Shown piece after piece: positions 1 to 5,190 of a stretch of 5,831 nucleotides of DNA. Both the position numbers and the translations under genes were made by a program. Every line of letters begins with the position of its first letter. The first letter of the stretch is position 1. Under the pieces are notes generated by a model that had not been told where the DNA came from, ran no database searches, and was given only the letters and a program-made list of their open reading frames with translations. The stretch covers positions 1-5,831 of the forward strand of contig DXWR01000260.1 in assembly GCA_019416775.1 (NCBI GenBank), written 5' to 3'. Source of the stretch: Oscillospiraceae bacterium. Lineage in GTDB: Bacteria; Bacillota; Clostridia; Oscillospirales; Ruminococcaceae.

Positions 1-1
1 G

Positions 2-919
2 ATTACGGCCGGCATCCTAACTGGTTCCGTGGCAGGCCGGATGAAGTTCAAGGCACTGTTCTTCTTTATCATTCTGTGGTCCTTCGCCGTGTACTATCCT
101 CTGGCTCACATGGTTTGGGGCGCCGACGGTTTCCTGGCCAGCATTGGTTCTGTGGACTTTGCAGGCGGCAACGTGGTGCACATCAGCTCCGGTGTTTCCG
201 GTTTGGTTCTGGCTCTCCTGTTGGGCAGACGCCGCGGTGTGGAACACGCTCCGTACCGTCCCCACAATGTCCCCTACGTCTTCTTGGGCGCCGGCCTGCT
301 GTGGTTCGGTTGGTTCGGTTTCAACGCCGGTTCTGCTCTGGAAGCCAACGGCTTGGCGGCTCACGCTTTTACCACCACTGCAGTTGCCTCCGCTACCGCA
401 ATGTTAGTCTGGATGCTGCTTGACGTAATCAAGACCGGCAAACCCACTCTGGTGGGCATCTCCACCGGCTTGGTAGCAGGCTTGGTTGCCATCACTCCCG
501 GCGCCGGTTATGTTCCTGTCTGGTCCGCCTTTATCATCGGCGCAGTGGTCAGCCCCTTGTGCTTCTTCGGCATCAGCCTGCTGAAGAAAAAGCTGAAAAT
601 CGACGATGCTCTGGACGCTTTTGGCTGCCACGGTATCGGCGGTATCTGGGGCGGCATCGCTACCGGTTTGTTTGCCCGCAGCGACATCAACTCCGTTGCT
701 CAGTGGAACGGCTTGGTATTCGGCGATGTAAACCTGTTTTTGGCACAGCTGGCCGGTATCGGCATCTCCATTGCTGTGGCCGTCGTTGGCACCCTTGTCT
801 GCGCCGGCATCGTCCGGATCTTCACTAAGCTCCGTGTGGAGCCCAAAGAAGAATTGGTTGGTTTGGATACTACCCAGCATGGTGAAAACGCATATCCGTC
901 CTTCAACGGTCTGGACTAA
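2..919 (+). CDS. amt: Ammonium transporter Amt/AmtB, C-terminal part (5' end outside window)
   Basis: Polytopic inner-membrane channel that imports ammonium or ammonia for nitrogen assimilation. The reading frame is open from base 2 and 305 residues are visible. The family is usually about 400-450 aa, so roughly the first 100-130 residues are missing. Visible Amt signatures are the AHMVWG segment (periplasmic recruitment tryptophan, visible residue 39) and DFAGG followed by the first pore histidine (VVHISSG, His about 60). GWFGFNAGSA carries the phenylalanine gate region, and FGCHGIGGIWGG carries the second pore histidine (about 210). Both twin-His residues are therefore present, which fits a working channel. 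Several hydrophobic spans alternate with short loops. The C-terminal tail (EEL-GLD-HGE-AY) is the conserved cytoplasmic segment that couples to PII. A GTG at base 29 can open a shorter frame, but homology continues upstream, so it is internal. The PII gene follows after 18 nt, supporting co-transcription. Family assignment is very secure. Confidence 0.97.
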   Translation: MTAGILTGSVAGRMKFKALFFFIILWSFAVYYPLAHMVWGADGFLASIGSVDFAGGNVVHISSGVSGLVLALLLGRRRGVEHAPYRPHNVPYVFLGAGLLWFGWFGFNAGSALEANGLAAHAFTTTAVASATAMLVWMLLDVIKTGKPTLVGISTGLVAGLVAITPGAGYVPVWSAFIIGAVVSPLCFFGISLLKKKLKIDDALDAFGCHGIGGIWGGIATGLFARSDINSVAQWNGLVFGDVNLFLAQLAGIGISIAVAVVGTLVCAGIVRIFTKLRVEPKEELVGLDTTQHGENAYPSFNGLD

Positions 920-937
920 ACAAGGAGGTAACCGACT

Positions 938-1294
938 ATGATGTACAAGGTGGAAGCAATTGTTCGAGAAGAAAAGCTGGAAGACATCAAGGCTGCCTTG
1001 GATCAGATTGAAGTTAATGGCGTAACCGTGTCTCAGGTAATGGGATTCGGCGTACAGCGCGGCTATCATTCTGTAGTCCGGGGACAGGAAGTGGACGTGA
1101 TGATGCAGCCCAAGATTAAGTTTGAAATCGTAGTTTCTTCCGAAGAGTGGAAGGATAAAACCGTGAAGGCTCTGATGGAAGAAGCAAAAACAGGTGAAAT
1201 TGGCGACGGTAAAATCTTTGTGTACGAGATCAAGGAAGCCATTAAGATCCGCACTGGCGAAACCGGTTACGATGCCCTTCAGTCTACCGTCTGA
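938..1294 (+). CDS. glnK: Nitrogen regulatory protein PII (GlnK/GlnB family)
   Basis: A 118-residue PII protein, normal for the family. PII trimers bind ATP/ADP and 2-oxoglutarate and control ammonium channels and nitrogen enzymes. Visible landmarks are GFGVQRG before the T-loop (with the 2-oxoglutarate/ATP-site Gln, residue 40), the T-loop Arg48-Gly49 (counterpart of Arg47, which enters the Amt pore), and PKIKFEIVV after the loop. The B-loop TGEIGDGKIF and the C-terminal IKIRTGE with nucleotide-contacting arginines are also present. At the position of E. coli Tyr51, the uridylylation site, there is Val52; cyanobacterial Ser49 is Gln50. Neither classical covalent modification seems possible, so control is probably by ligand binding alone. 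The start is the first of two adjacent ATGs, 9 nt after a near-ideal AAGGAGG (922-928). The position just after amt suggests the GlnK role of gating Amt. Confidence 0.97.
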   Translation: MMYKVEAIVREEKLEDIKAALDQIEVNGVTVSQVMGFGVQRGYHSVVRGQEVDVMMQPKIKFEIVVSSEEWKDKTVKALMEEAKTGEIGDGKIFVYEIKEAIKIRTGETGYDALQSTV

Positions 1295-1321
1295 ACGGCA
1301 CAGCACTTCCAAATAACAAGT

Positions 1322-1363
1322 ACAGCACCTCTTGGTTTAATACGGCCAGAGGTGCTGTTTTTT
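1322..1363 (+). terminator. Intrinsic terminator of the amt-glnK unit
   Basis: An 11-bp perfect stem pairs ACAGCACCTCT (1322-1332) with AGAGGTGCTGT (1348-1358). Two further G-C pairs follow across a one-base bulge, and the stem is followed by TTTTTT (1358-1363). It lies 27 nt after the glnK stop. Its T-run overlaps the stop codon of the 66-aa gene on the opposite strand, so the same hairpin may also end that transcript. In that direction the downstream sequence is only moderately T-rich. Confidence 0.9.
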
Positions 1364-1562
1364 ATTGCTTATTGGAGGTGCGGCGGTTATTTTTGGAAGA
1401 AACTCCGGCGGGAACCGGCTTCCCTCCTTCCCTATCCTGACCGCAGAAATCCCGGCCGGTGCTGACAATGTATAGTTGAGTTGGCCGGGCTAACAACGTG
1501 CCCAGCACCAACACCACCAAAGAGCCTACCAGACTCAAGGTAAAAACTTGCTTTCCGCTCAT
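1362..1562 (-). CDS. Small single-span membrane protein of unknown function (66 aa)
   Basis: I do not recognise this family. The ATG at 1562 is preceded by a strong AAAAGGAGG (1570-1578) with a 7-nt spacer. The frame stays open further upstream to an ATG at 1712, but that stretch covers the RNA hairpins, so 1562 is the preferred start. Residues 6-24 form one hydrophobic helix (VFTLSLVGSLVVLVLGTLL) after a short N-terminus with one lysine. About 40 polar, net basic residues follow, including one cysteine (Cys40). It could be a signal-anchored small membrane protein, or a signal peptide with a short mature part; no clear cleavage site or lipobox is seen. It lies downstream of glgD in the same orientation but has its own candidate promoter and a structured leader. 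The good ribosome-binding site is the main support; homologues cannot be checked here. Confidence 0.6.
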   Translation of the reverse strand: MSGKQVFTLSLVGSLVVLVLGTLLARPTQLYIVSTGRDFCGQDREGGKPVPAGVSSKNNRRTSNKQ

Positions 1563-1613
1563 GGACCATCCTCCTTTTGGAATGATAAACTTCTTTTCTG
1601 GCAAAATCATTAT

Positions 1614-1631
1614 AAAAAACCCGTTAGGTTT
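1614..1631 (-). terminator. Short U-tailed hairpin (possible attenuator or glgD terminator)
   Basis: On the - strand AAACC (1631-1627), a 5-nt loop and GGTTT form a five-pair hairpin running into six T's (1619-1614). The stem is weak because it is short and only two pairs are G-C. Its 5' arm reuses the 3' strand of the three-way-junction closing stem (1627-1636), so the two structures exclude each other. It could be a conditional terminator ahead of the small membrane protein gene, or a weak end for glgD transcripts. Confidence 0.45.
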
Positions 1632-1693
1632 CCACTGGTTTTCGCCGTCTGGCGAAATGCCGCCCCCGCTTTTTGGGCGGCAAAGTGGGAACC
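1627..1693 (-). promoter_or_regulatory. Candidate structured leader RNA: compact three-way junction
   Basis: Three nested inverted repeats were found by eye. A 10-bp closing stem pairs 1684-1693 with 1627-1636 with one mismatch. Inside are an 8-bp GC-rich hairpin (1658-1665 with 1675-1682, loop of 9) and a 7-bp hairpin (1640-1646 with 1651-1657, loop of 4). The two hairpins abut directly and the other junction linkers are only 1-3 nt, as expected for a tightly folded RNA. Read on the - strand, the element lies after a candidate promoter and before a U-tailed hairpin, a ribosome-binding site and the 66-aa gene. It did not match the consensus of any riboswitch class I could recall. Alternatives are a dispersed palindromic repeat (REP- or MITE-like) or a complex terminator for glgD. 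The pairing is directly visible; the regulatory role is inferred. Confidence 0.5.
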
Positions 1694-1714
1694 GTAATGA
1701 TTGCCTTAGCATTC

Positions 1715-1744
1715 ATTATACCATGCTCCCCTTTTTGATCACAA
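1715..1744 (-). promoter_or_regulatory. Candidate sigma-A promoter for the small membrane protein gene
   Basis: On the - strand a perfect TATAAT (1720-1715) overlaps the glgD stop codon. TTGTGA (1744-1739, four of six matches to TTGACA) lies 18 nt upstream. Transcription would start near 1708, just ahead of the three-way-junction element, giving a leader of about 145 nt. The second TATAAT at 1614-1609 has no credible -35 and is less likely. Confidence 0.45.
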
Positions 1745-2831
1745 CGGGAAAACGGTCGACACCCATCAGCAATTTGCTGCTTCCAATGTTGGAGTTCTTA
1801 TCAATAATACAGAATTCCAGCACAGCATTTTCCCCCACCCGAGAATTTTTCATCACCACAGAATTTTTGATGGTGGCCCCTTTTTCCACGGTCACTCCTT
1901 GGAATAAAATGCTGTTGAACACATTGCCTTGAATCTTGCAGCTGTCTGCAATCAAGCTATTGCTCACCGTACAGTTGGGGTCGTACAGCACCGGCACCCC
2001 CGGCCGAATGCTGGTGTACACCGGCCAATCGGAACGGAAAATCTGGCGCTGGATATCGGGACTTAAAAAGTCCATACTGCACCCCAAATATTCCTGCACC
2101 GAATCCACCATGGCGGCATACCCCTTTAACTCAAAAAGCTGGCAGCGAAGGGAGTCAAACTGTTCCGCCAATACATTGCGCTCAAAACTGATTGCGCAGT
2201 CAATATGGGCTTGTTCTGTCAGGCGGATCAGCAATTCCCTCTTCAGCAGATAGGTGTTTAGTCCCACATACCCCTCCCCTTCCGAAAAGCAGTTGATCAG
2301 CACCTGAGTCACCTGTCCATTGCGGTCCGCCTCCAACACCAGATTTTGATGATGGGGGCTATTCTGCCGCAAAGAGCCCTTGTGGGCCAAAATGGTGATG
2401 TCTGCCTTGGAAGTGCAATGGCACTCTAACATATGCCGGTAATCCAAACTAAACACTAAATTGCTGTCGCTGAGCAACACATATTCCGCTTGACTGTGTT
2501 TGAGATACCGCAAAGCGCCGTAGAGGGCCTCCATCTTCCCCTTATATACAATGGCATTTTTGCTGCCAAAAGGAGGAAGCACCGTTAAGGTCCGTCCTTT
2601 GACCCCATAACCCCAAGCCTGTCCGGTGCCCAAATGCTCCAGCAGAGATTGATAATTTTGCCGGGTGATCACCCCCACTTCTTCCACCTGGGAATTGGCC
2701 AGATTGGAAAGCACAAAGTCGATAATCCGATACTGTCCCAAAAAGGGCAACGAACCTAAGGTGCGGTTGCGGGTCAGTTCCTGTAAGTTTTCATCATAAC
2801 CATTTGAAAACAGCAGAGCGGTTAGCTCCAT
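1716..2831 (-). CDS. glgD: GlgD, non-catalytic ADP-glucose pyrophosphorylase-type subunit
   Basis: A 371-residue protein of the GlgC/GlgD nucleotidyltransferase family, normal in length. GlgC makes ADP-glucose from ATP and glucose-1-phosphate for glycogen synthesis; GlgD is the Firmicutes partner that has little activity alone and modulates GlgC. The N-terminal fold is clear: SLPFLGQYRIIDFVLSN (residues 27-43), GVITRQNYQSLLEHLGTG (53-70), LPPFG and KGKMEALYG. The C-terminal half (about 280-360) has hexapeptide-like left-handed beta-helix repeats such as SNSLIADSCKIQGNVFNSIL. Catalytic motifs are absent: no GGxGTRL loop (LLFSNGYDENL instead), LSDSNL in place of LSGDHI, no EKP lysine, and Met241 where the metal-binding Asp of the GYWRDVGT motif belongs. 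The start ATG has AAGGAGG (2845-2839) 7 nt upstream. It follows the GlgC-like gene across 21 nt. GlgD is the best match, though with two divergent paralogues the labels could shift. Confidence 0.9.
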   Translation of the reverse strand: MELTALLFSNGYDENLQELTRNRTLGSLPFLGQYRIIDFVLSNLANSQVEEVGVITRQNYQSLLEHLGTGQAWGYGVKGRTLTVLPPFGSKNAIVYKGKMEALYGALRYLKHSQAEYVLLSDSNLVFSLDYRHMLECHCTSKADITILAHKGSLRQNSPHHQNLVLEADRNGQVTQVLINCFSEGEGYVGLNTYLLKRELLIRLTEQAHIDCAISFERNVLAEQFDSLRCQLFELKGYAAMVDSVQEYLGCSMDFLSPDIQRQIFRSDWPVYTSIRPGVPVLYDPNCTVSNSLIADSCKIQGNVFNSILFQGVTVEKGATIKNSVVMKNSRVGENAVLEFCIIDKNSNIGSSKLLMGVDRFPVVIKKGSMV

Positions 2832-2852
2832 GATTTTTCCTCCTTGTATGGC

Positions 2853-4028
2853 TCATCCCTGAGAATAAGCCGGGTGTCCTTTTCCTTGTTGGACCGCCGG
2901 ATGGCTGAGCACCACGGCGCCGGAACGAATTACGTTGACCTTATCGTTATAAAAGGCATCTCCGATCCGGCAGCCGGCAGAGATGGTGACTTCTTGGCCT
3001 AAAATGCTGTGGAACACCTGTGCACCCGGCTGCACCACACAGCCCGGCATCAGGATACTGTCGCCGATCACAGCATCCTCCCCTACCGTCACCCCTGGAA
3101 ACAGAATACTGCCACGCACCGAGCCGGAAATGGTGCAGCCCTCCGCCACCAGAGAGTTTTGCAGATAATTGCTGGGATAGAGATATTGAGGAGGCCGGTA
3201 GGTGGGCGTGTTGGTAAACAGCTTGTCCTGAAACTCCGAAATGGAAATGCCGCTTTGGGGAGAAAGCAGATCCATCTGACCCTGCCACAAACTTTCCACT
3301 CCGGTCACCGCCCTCCAATAGCCGTGAAACGCGCAGGCAAATATCCGCGCCTCTTTATTGTTCAGCAGAGAAGCAAGAAAACCGGTATAAAAATCTTCCG
3401 TTTCGGTTGGGTTGCTCTGCAGCAAATACCTTCGCAGCAGTTTCCAATCAATCACGGCTGCTCCCATGGCGTTAGTATGGCCGGAAGCCGCTTGGGATCC
3501 CACCGCTGTAATGCGTCCCTGATCCCCCACCGAAACCGCCGGGCAGTCCGGACTGTTTTCCCCGGCAGAAACCACTCCTAAGGTAACATCCGCCCGGTTT
3601 CTTTGGTGGAAGGCCAGCAGCCCTCGATAGTCCATAAAATAGACCCGTTCCGCCTGGAGGAGCAGCACGGAATGGGGATGATAGTGCTCCAAAAAGGAAA
3701 TGTTTTCCCGTATGGCTTCCAAAGTGCTGCGGCAGCATTTTTCCTGCTCCGGCTTGGCCATGGAGGTCAGGATTTCCAGTTTCGCCCCTAACCGGTCAAA
3801 TCCCCAACTGGTTCCCGTGCCGATGTACTCGTGAAAGGCCAACGGGTTCCATTGCGTCAGGATGCCCACAATGTCCAACTCCGAACGGCAGCAGTTGGAG
3901 AGTACAAAGTCGATCAGCCGATACCTCCCTCCGTAATGTACCATTGCCTGGATAAAATCCCGGCTCAGCAGTCCCAGGCTTCCCCGATGAGAAACGTCAA
4001 TCAGGGCTACACAGTCTTTTTTTCGCAT
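2853..4028 (-). CDS. Divergent GlgC-like protein, probable pseudoenzyme of the ADP-glucose pyrophosphorylase family
   Basis: A 391-residue protein with the overall GlgC layout: RYRLIDFVLSN near residue 35, VGILTQWNPLAFHEYIG (54-70), VYFMDY near 130, GYWRAVTGVESLWQ near 236, and left-handed beta-helix repeats from about 280 to 360. It resembles GlgC more than GlgD in SNC, LTQ and SLW-QMDLL. The residues needed for catalysis are changed: the GGxGTRL phosphate loop reads IDVSHRGSLGLLS, the lysine of AKPAVPFGG is gone (IQAMVHYGG), and LSGDHIY reads LQAERVY (Asp to Glu127). The FxEKP sugar-phosphate lysine is absent, and the Asp of WRDVGT is Ala240. No frameshift explains this, because the flanking alignment stays in register. 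ATG at 4028 is chosen; a TTG at 4031 would add one residue. The ribosome-binding site (AAAGGTGA) is imperfect and does not separate them. It is first in the leftward unit and leads into glgD. A regulatory or scaffold role in glycogen metabolism is inferred. Confidence 0.88.
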   Translation of the reverse strand: MRKKDCVALIDVSHRGSLGLLSRDFIQAMVHYGGRYRLIDFVLSNCCRSELDIVGILTQWNPLAFHEYIGTGTSWGFDRLGAKLEILTSMAKPEQEKCCRSTLEAIRENISFLEHYHPHSVLLLQAERVYFMDYRGLLAFHQRNRADVTLGVVSAGENSPDCPAVSVGDQGRITAVGSQAASGHTNAMGAAVIDWKLLRRYLLQSNPTETEDFYTGFLASLLNNKEARIFACAFHGYWRAVTGVESLWQGQMDLLSPQSGISISEFQDKLFTNTPTYRPPQYLYPSNYLQNSLVAEGCTISGSVRGSILFPGVTVGEDAVIGDSILMPGCVVQPGAQVFHSILGQEVTISAGCRIGDAFYNDKVNVIRSGAVVLSHPAVQQGKGHPAYSQG

Positions 4029-4057
4029 CAATGAATTTCACCTTTCCTTCCCCTAAG

Positions 4058-4072
4058 AGTGTCTGGTACACT
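4058..4072. repeat. Inverted repeat near the leftward transcription start
   Basis: AGTGT (4058-4062) and ACACT (4068-4072) are perfect inverted arms around a 5-nt spacer. The repeat overlaps the predicted leftward -10 and start site, where a repressor could act. The arms are short, so chance is possible. Confidence 0.3.
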
Positions 4073-4098
4073 ATATGCAGCAAATTCCCCGTTTAGAA
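4070..4098 (-). promoter_or_regulatory. Candidate promoter for the glgC-like/glgD unit
   Basis: On the - strand TATAGT (4075-4070) is preceded, 17 nt upstream, by TTCTAA (4098-4093, three of six matches to TTGACA). The start would be near 4063, giving a leader of about 35 nt. The weak -35 lies inside the palindrome at 4089-4101, so a regulator may be involved. The region must contain a promoter because the upstream gene is divergent, but the exact site is uncertain. Confidence 0.4.
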
Positions 4099-4101
4099 CG
4101 G
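4089..4101. promoter_or_regulatory. Perfect palindrome between divergent promoters (candidate operator)
   Basis: CCGTT-TAG-AACGG is a perfect 5-3-5 inverted repeat. It covers the candidate -35 of the leftward glg promoter and ends 7 nt before the -35 of the rightward kinase promoter. A DNA-binding protein here could affect both units. I do not recognise it as the site of a named regulator. Confidence 0.35.
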
Positions 4102-4108
4102 AAAAACG

Positions 4109-4137
4109 TTGACACCTTTCGACAGACAAGGTACAAT
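4109..4137 (+). promoter_or_regulatory. Strong sigma-A-type promoter for the nucleoside kinase gene
   Basis: TTGACA (4109-4114), a 17-nt spacer and TACAAT (4132-4137): a perfect -35 and a five-of-six -10. Transcription should begin near 4144, leaving a leader of about 40 nt before the AAGGAG ribosome-binding site (4169-4174). The promoter also shows that the longer kinase frame starting at TTG 4109 is not used, because that codon is part of the -35 box. Confidence 0.85.
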
Positions 4138-4183
4138 AAAACAAATTCTATTTTTCAAAATTCCCCACAAGGAGCTTTGTGTT

Positions 4184-5137
4184 ATGATTTCCCTGCACCC
4201 CTATTCCTCAGATTATCAGCTCTCTAACTTAGAAGAATTAGCCCTTTCCCTGAAAAACGCCCCCCAAGAGCTGGTGTGCCGGGAGGAATCCCGCTACAAC
4301 GGCGTGATCTCTCAGATTGCCGATTATATCCACACCCACAATGTGAATCTGCTGCTGATTGCCGGACCATCCGCCTCCGGAAAAACCACCACTTCCAAGC
4401 GGTTAGAGGCGGCGCTGCTTGCCCGTTCCCATCGGGTGTACCGCATCTCCCTGGACAATTTCTACCGGGAAAGCGACACCCTTCCCCACTGGGAGGATGG
4501 AAGCCCCAATTTTGAAACCCCGGACAGCCTGGACATTCCCTATTACCAGAGCAAAATGCAGCAGTTGTTTCATCAGGGAGAACAAGAGTTTTCGGTGTTT
4601 GATTTCAAAACCAATACTCGGAGCAAGGAAACCTTTATCGTGAAGTACGATGCCAACACCTGCTTGATTTTGGAAGGAATCCACGCCTTAAATCCCAAAC
4701 TGATGCCCAACGACAGTTTTTCCGCCCTTCGGGTCTACATCAGTCCCCATACCCAATTCCTTTATCAAGGAGATGTGCTGCTCACAGCCCGGCAGCTTCG
4801 CTTAACCCGACGAATTTTGCGGGACACCGCCCTTCGAGGCGCACAGCCGGAACAAACCTTAAAAATGTGGACCCAAGTGCTGCGGGGGGAACGAGAATAT
4901 CTGCATCCCTTCCGCAACATGGCTGACGTCCACATCAACACCACCCATCAGTATGAACCTTTCTTATATGCCGCTCCATTTTTAAAGCTAATGGGAAAGC
5001 CCGGCCGTTCTTTAGAAGATTATCCAAAAATCATGCCAGTGCTTCAAGGGATGAAAACAGTGTCTGAAATGGGATCTTTAACCCAGATTCCTGACACCTC
5101 TTTGATCTGCGAGTTTTATCATCCTGCCCTACTCTAA
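4184..5137 (+). CDS. Uridine kinase-like nucleoside kinase (P-loop, PRK/Udk family), short form
   Basis: A 317-residue cytosolic P-loop kinase, predicted to phosphorylate uridine or a related nucleoside in pyrimidine salvage. The Walker A motif GPSASGKTT is at residues 61-69. SLDNFYR (about 89-95) supplies the aspartate of uridine kinases, FETPDSLD follows the substrate region, and ILEGIHALNP (162-171) is the Walker B-type strand. RLTRRILRDTALRG (206-219) is the arginine-rich lid. These blocks match the kinase half of the long Firmicutes 'nucleoside kinase' (about 550 aa), which usually has an N-terminal TGS/threonyl-tRNA-synthetase-like part; here only about 55 residues precede the P-loop. 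The ATG at 4184 is chosen because AAGGAG (4169-4174) lies 9 nt upstream and a strong promoter ends at 4137. It is transcribed away from the glg unit and converges with the spoIIE-like gene. The exact substrate is not determined by sequence. Confidence 0.88.
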   Translation: MISLHPYSSDYQLSNLEELALSLKNAPQELVCREESRYNGVISQIADYIHTHNVNLLLIAGPSASGKTTTSKRLEAALLARSHRVYRISLDNFYRESDTLPHWEDGSPNFETPDSLDIPYYQSKMQQLFHQGEQEFSVFDFKTNTRSKETFIVKYDANTCLILEGIHALNPKLMPNDSFSALRVYISPHTQFLYQGDVLLTARQLRLTRRILRDTALRGAQPEQTLKMWTQVLRGEREYLHPFRNMADVHINTTHQYEPFLYAAPFLKLMGKPGRSLEDYPKIMPVLQGMKTVSEMGSLTQIPDTSLICEFYHPALL

Positions 5138-5145
5138 ACAAAGCA

Positions 5146-5188
5146 ACGGTGTCCTTTGGAAGCGATTCCGGAAGGCACCGTGTTTTTT
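5146..5188 (+). terminator. Terminator between the convergent kinase and spoIIE-like genes
   Basis: ACGGTG (5146-5151) pairs with CACCGT (5176-5181). After a one-base bulge CCTT pairs with AAGG, and TTTTTT follows at 5183-5188. It lies 8 nt after the kinase stop. On the opposite strand the same hairpin is followed by a moderately T-rich stretch, so it may also end the spoIIE-like transcript, whose stop is only a few bases away. Confidence 0.8.
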
Positions 5189-5190
5189 GT

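Noticed and set aside
404..1312. A 302-codon open frame on the - strand antisense to amt and glnK
   Set aside because: It lies opposite two clearly conserved genes, has no convincing ribosome-binding site and shows no recognisable protein features; it is a by-product of codon bias.
1609..1614. Second TATAAT on the - strand as the promoter of the 66-aa gene
   Set aside because: The hexamer 17 nt upstream (CAGTGG) does not resemble a -35 box, and the TATAAT is explained by the end of the T-run; kept only as a weak alternative.
1627..1693. Assignment of the three-way junction to a known class (guanidine-II, THF, c-di-GMP or fluoride riboswitch, small SRP RNA)
   Set aside because: Loop sequences and conserved core bases of those classes are not present; the hairpin loops read AGAC and an A-rich 9-mer, so no named class is claimed.
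1563..1712. N-terminal extension of the 66-aa protein to an ATG at 1712 (116 aa)
   Set aside because: That ATG sits only a few bases from the predicted start site and has no Shine-Dalgarno. The extension would translate the RNA stems, while the ATG at 1562 has an excellent RBS.
3009..3581. A 190-codon + strand frame opposite the GlgC-like gene
   Set aside because: It is antisense to a gene with clear family homology, has no RBS and its composition looks like a frame shadow.
2853..4028. Frameshift or sequencing error as the cause of missing catalytic motifs in the GlgC-like protein
   Set aside because: Conserved blocks on both sides of each lost motif stay in one frame with normal spacing, so the changes are substitutions.
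4109..4183. Longer nucleoside kinase start at TTG 4109 (342 aa)
   Set aside because: The TTG is the first half of the TTGACA -35 box, so the codon would lie upstream of the transcript; the ATG at 4184 has a proper RBS.
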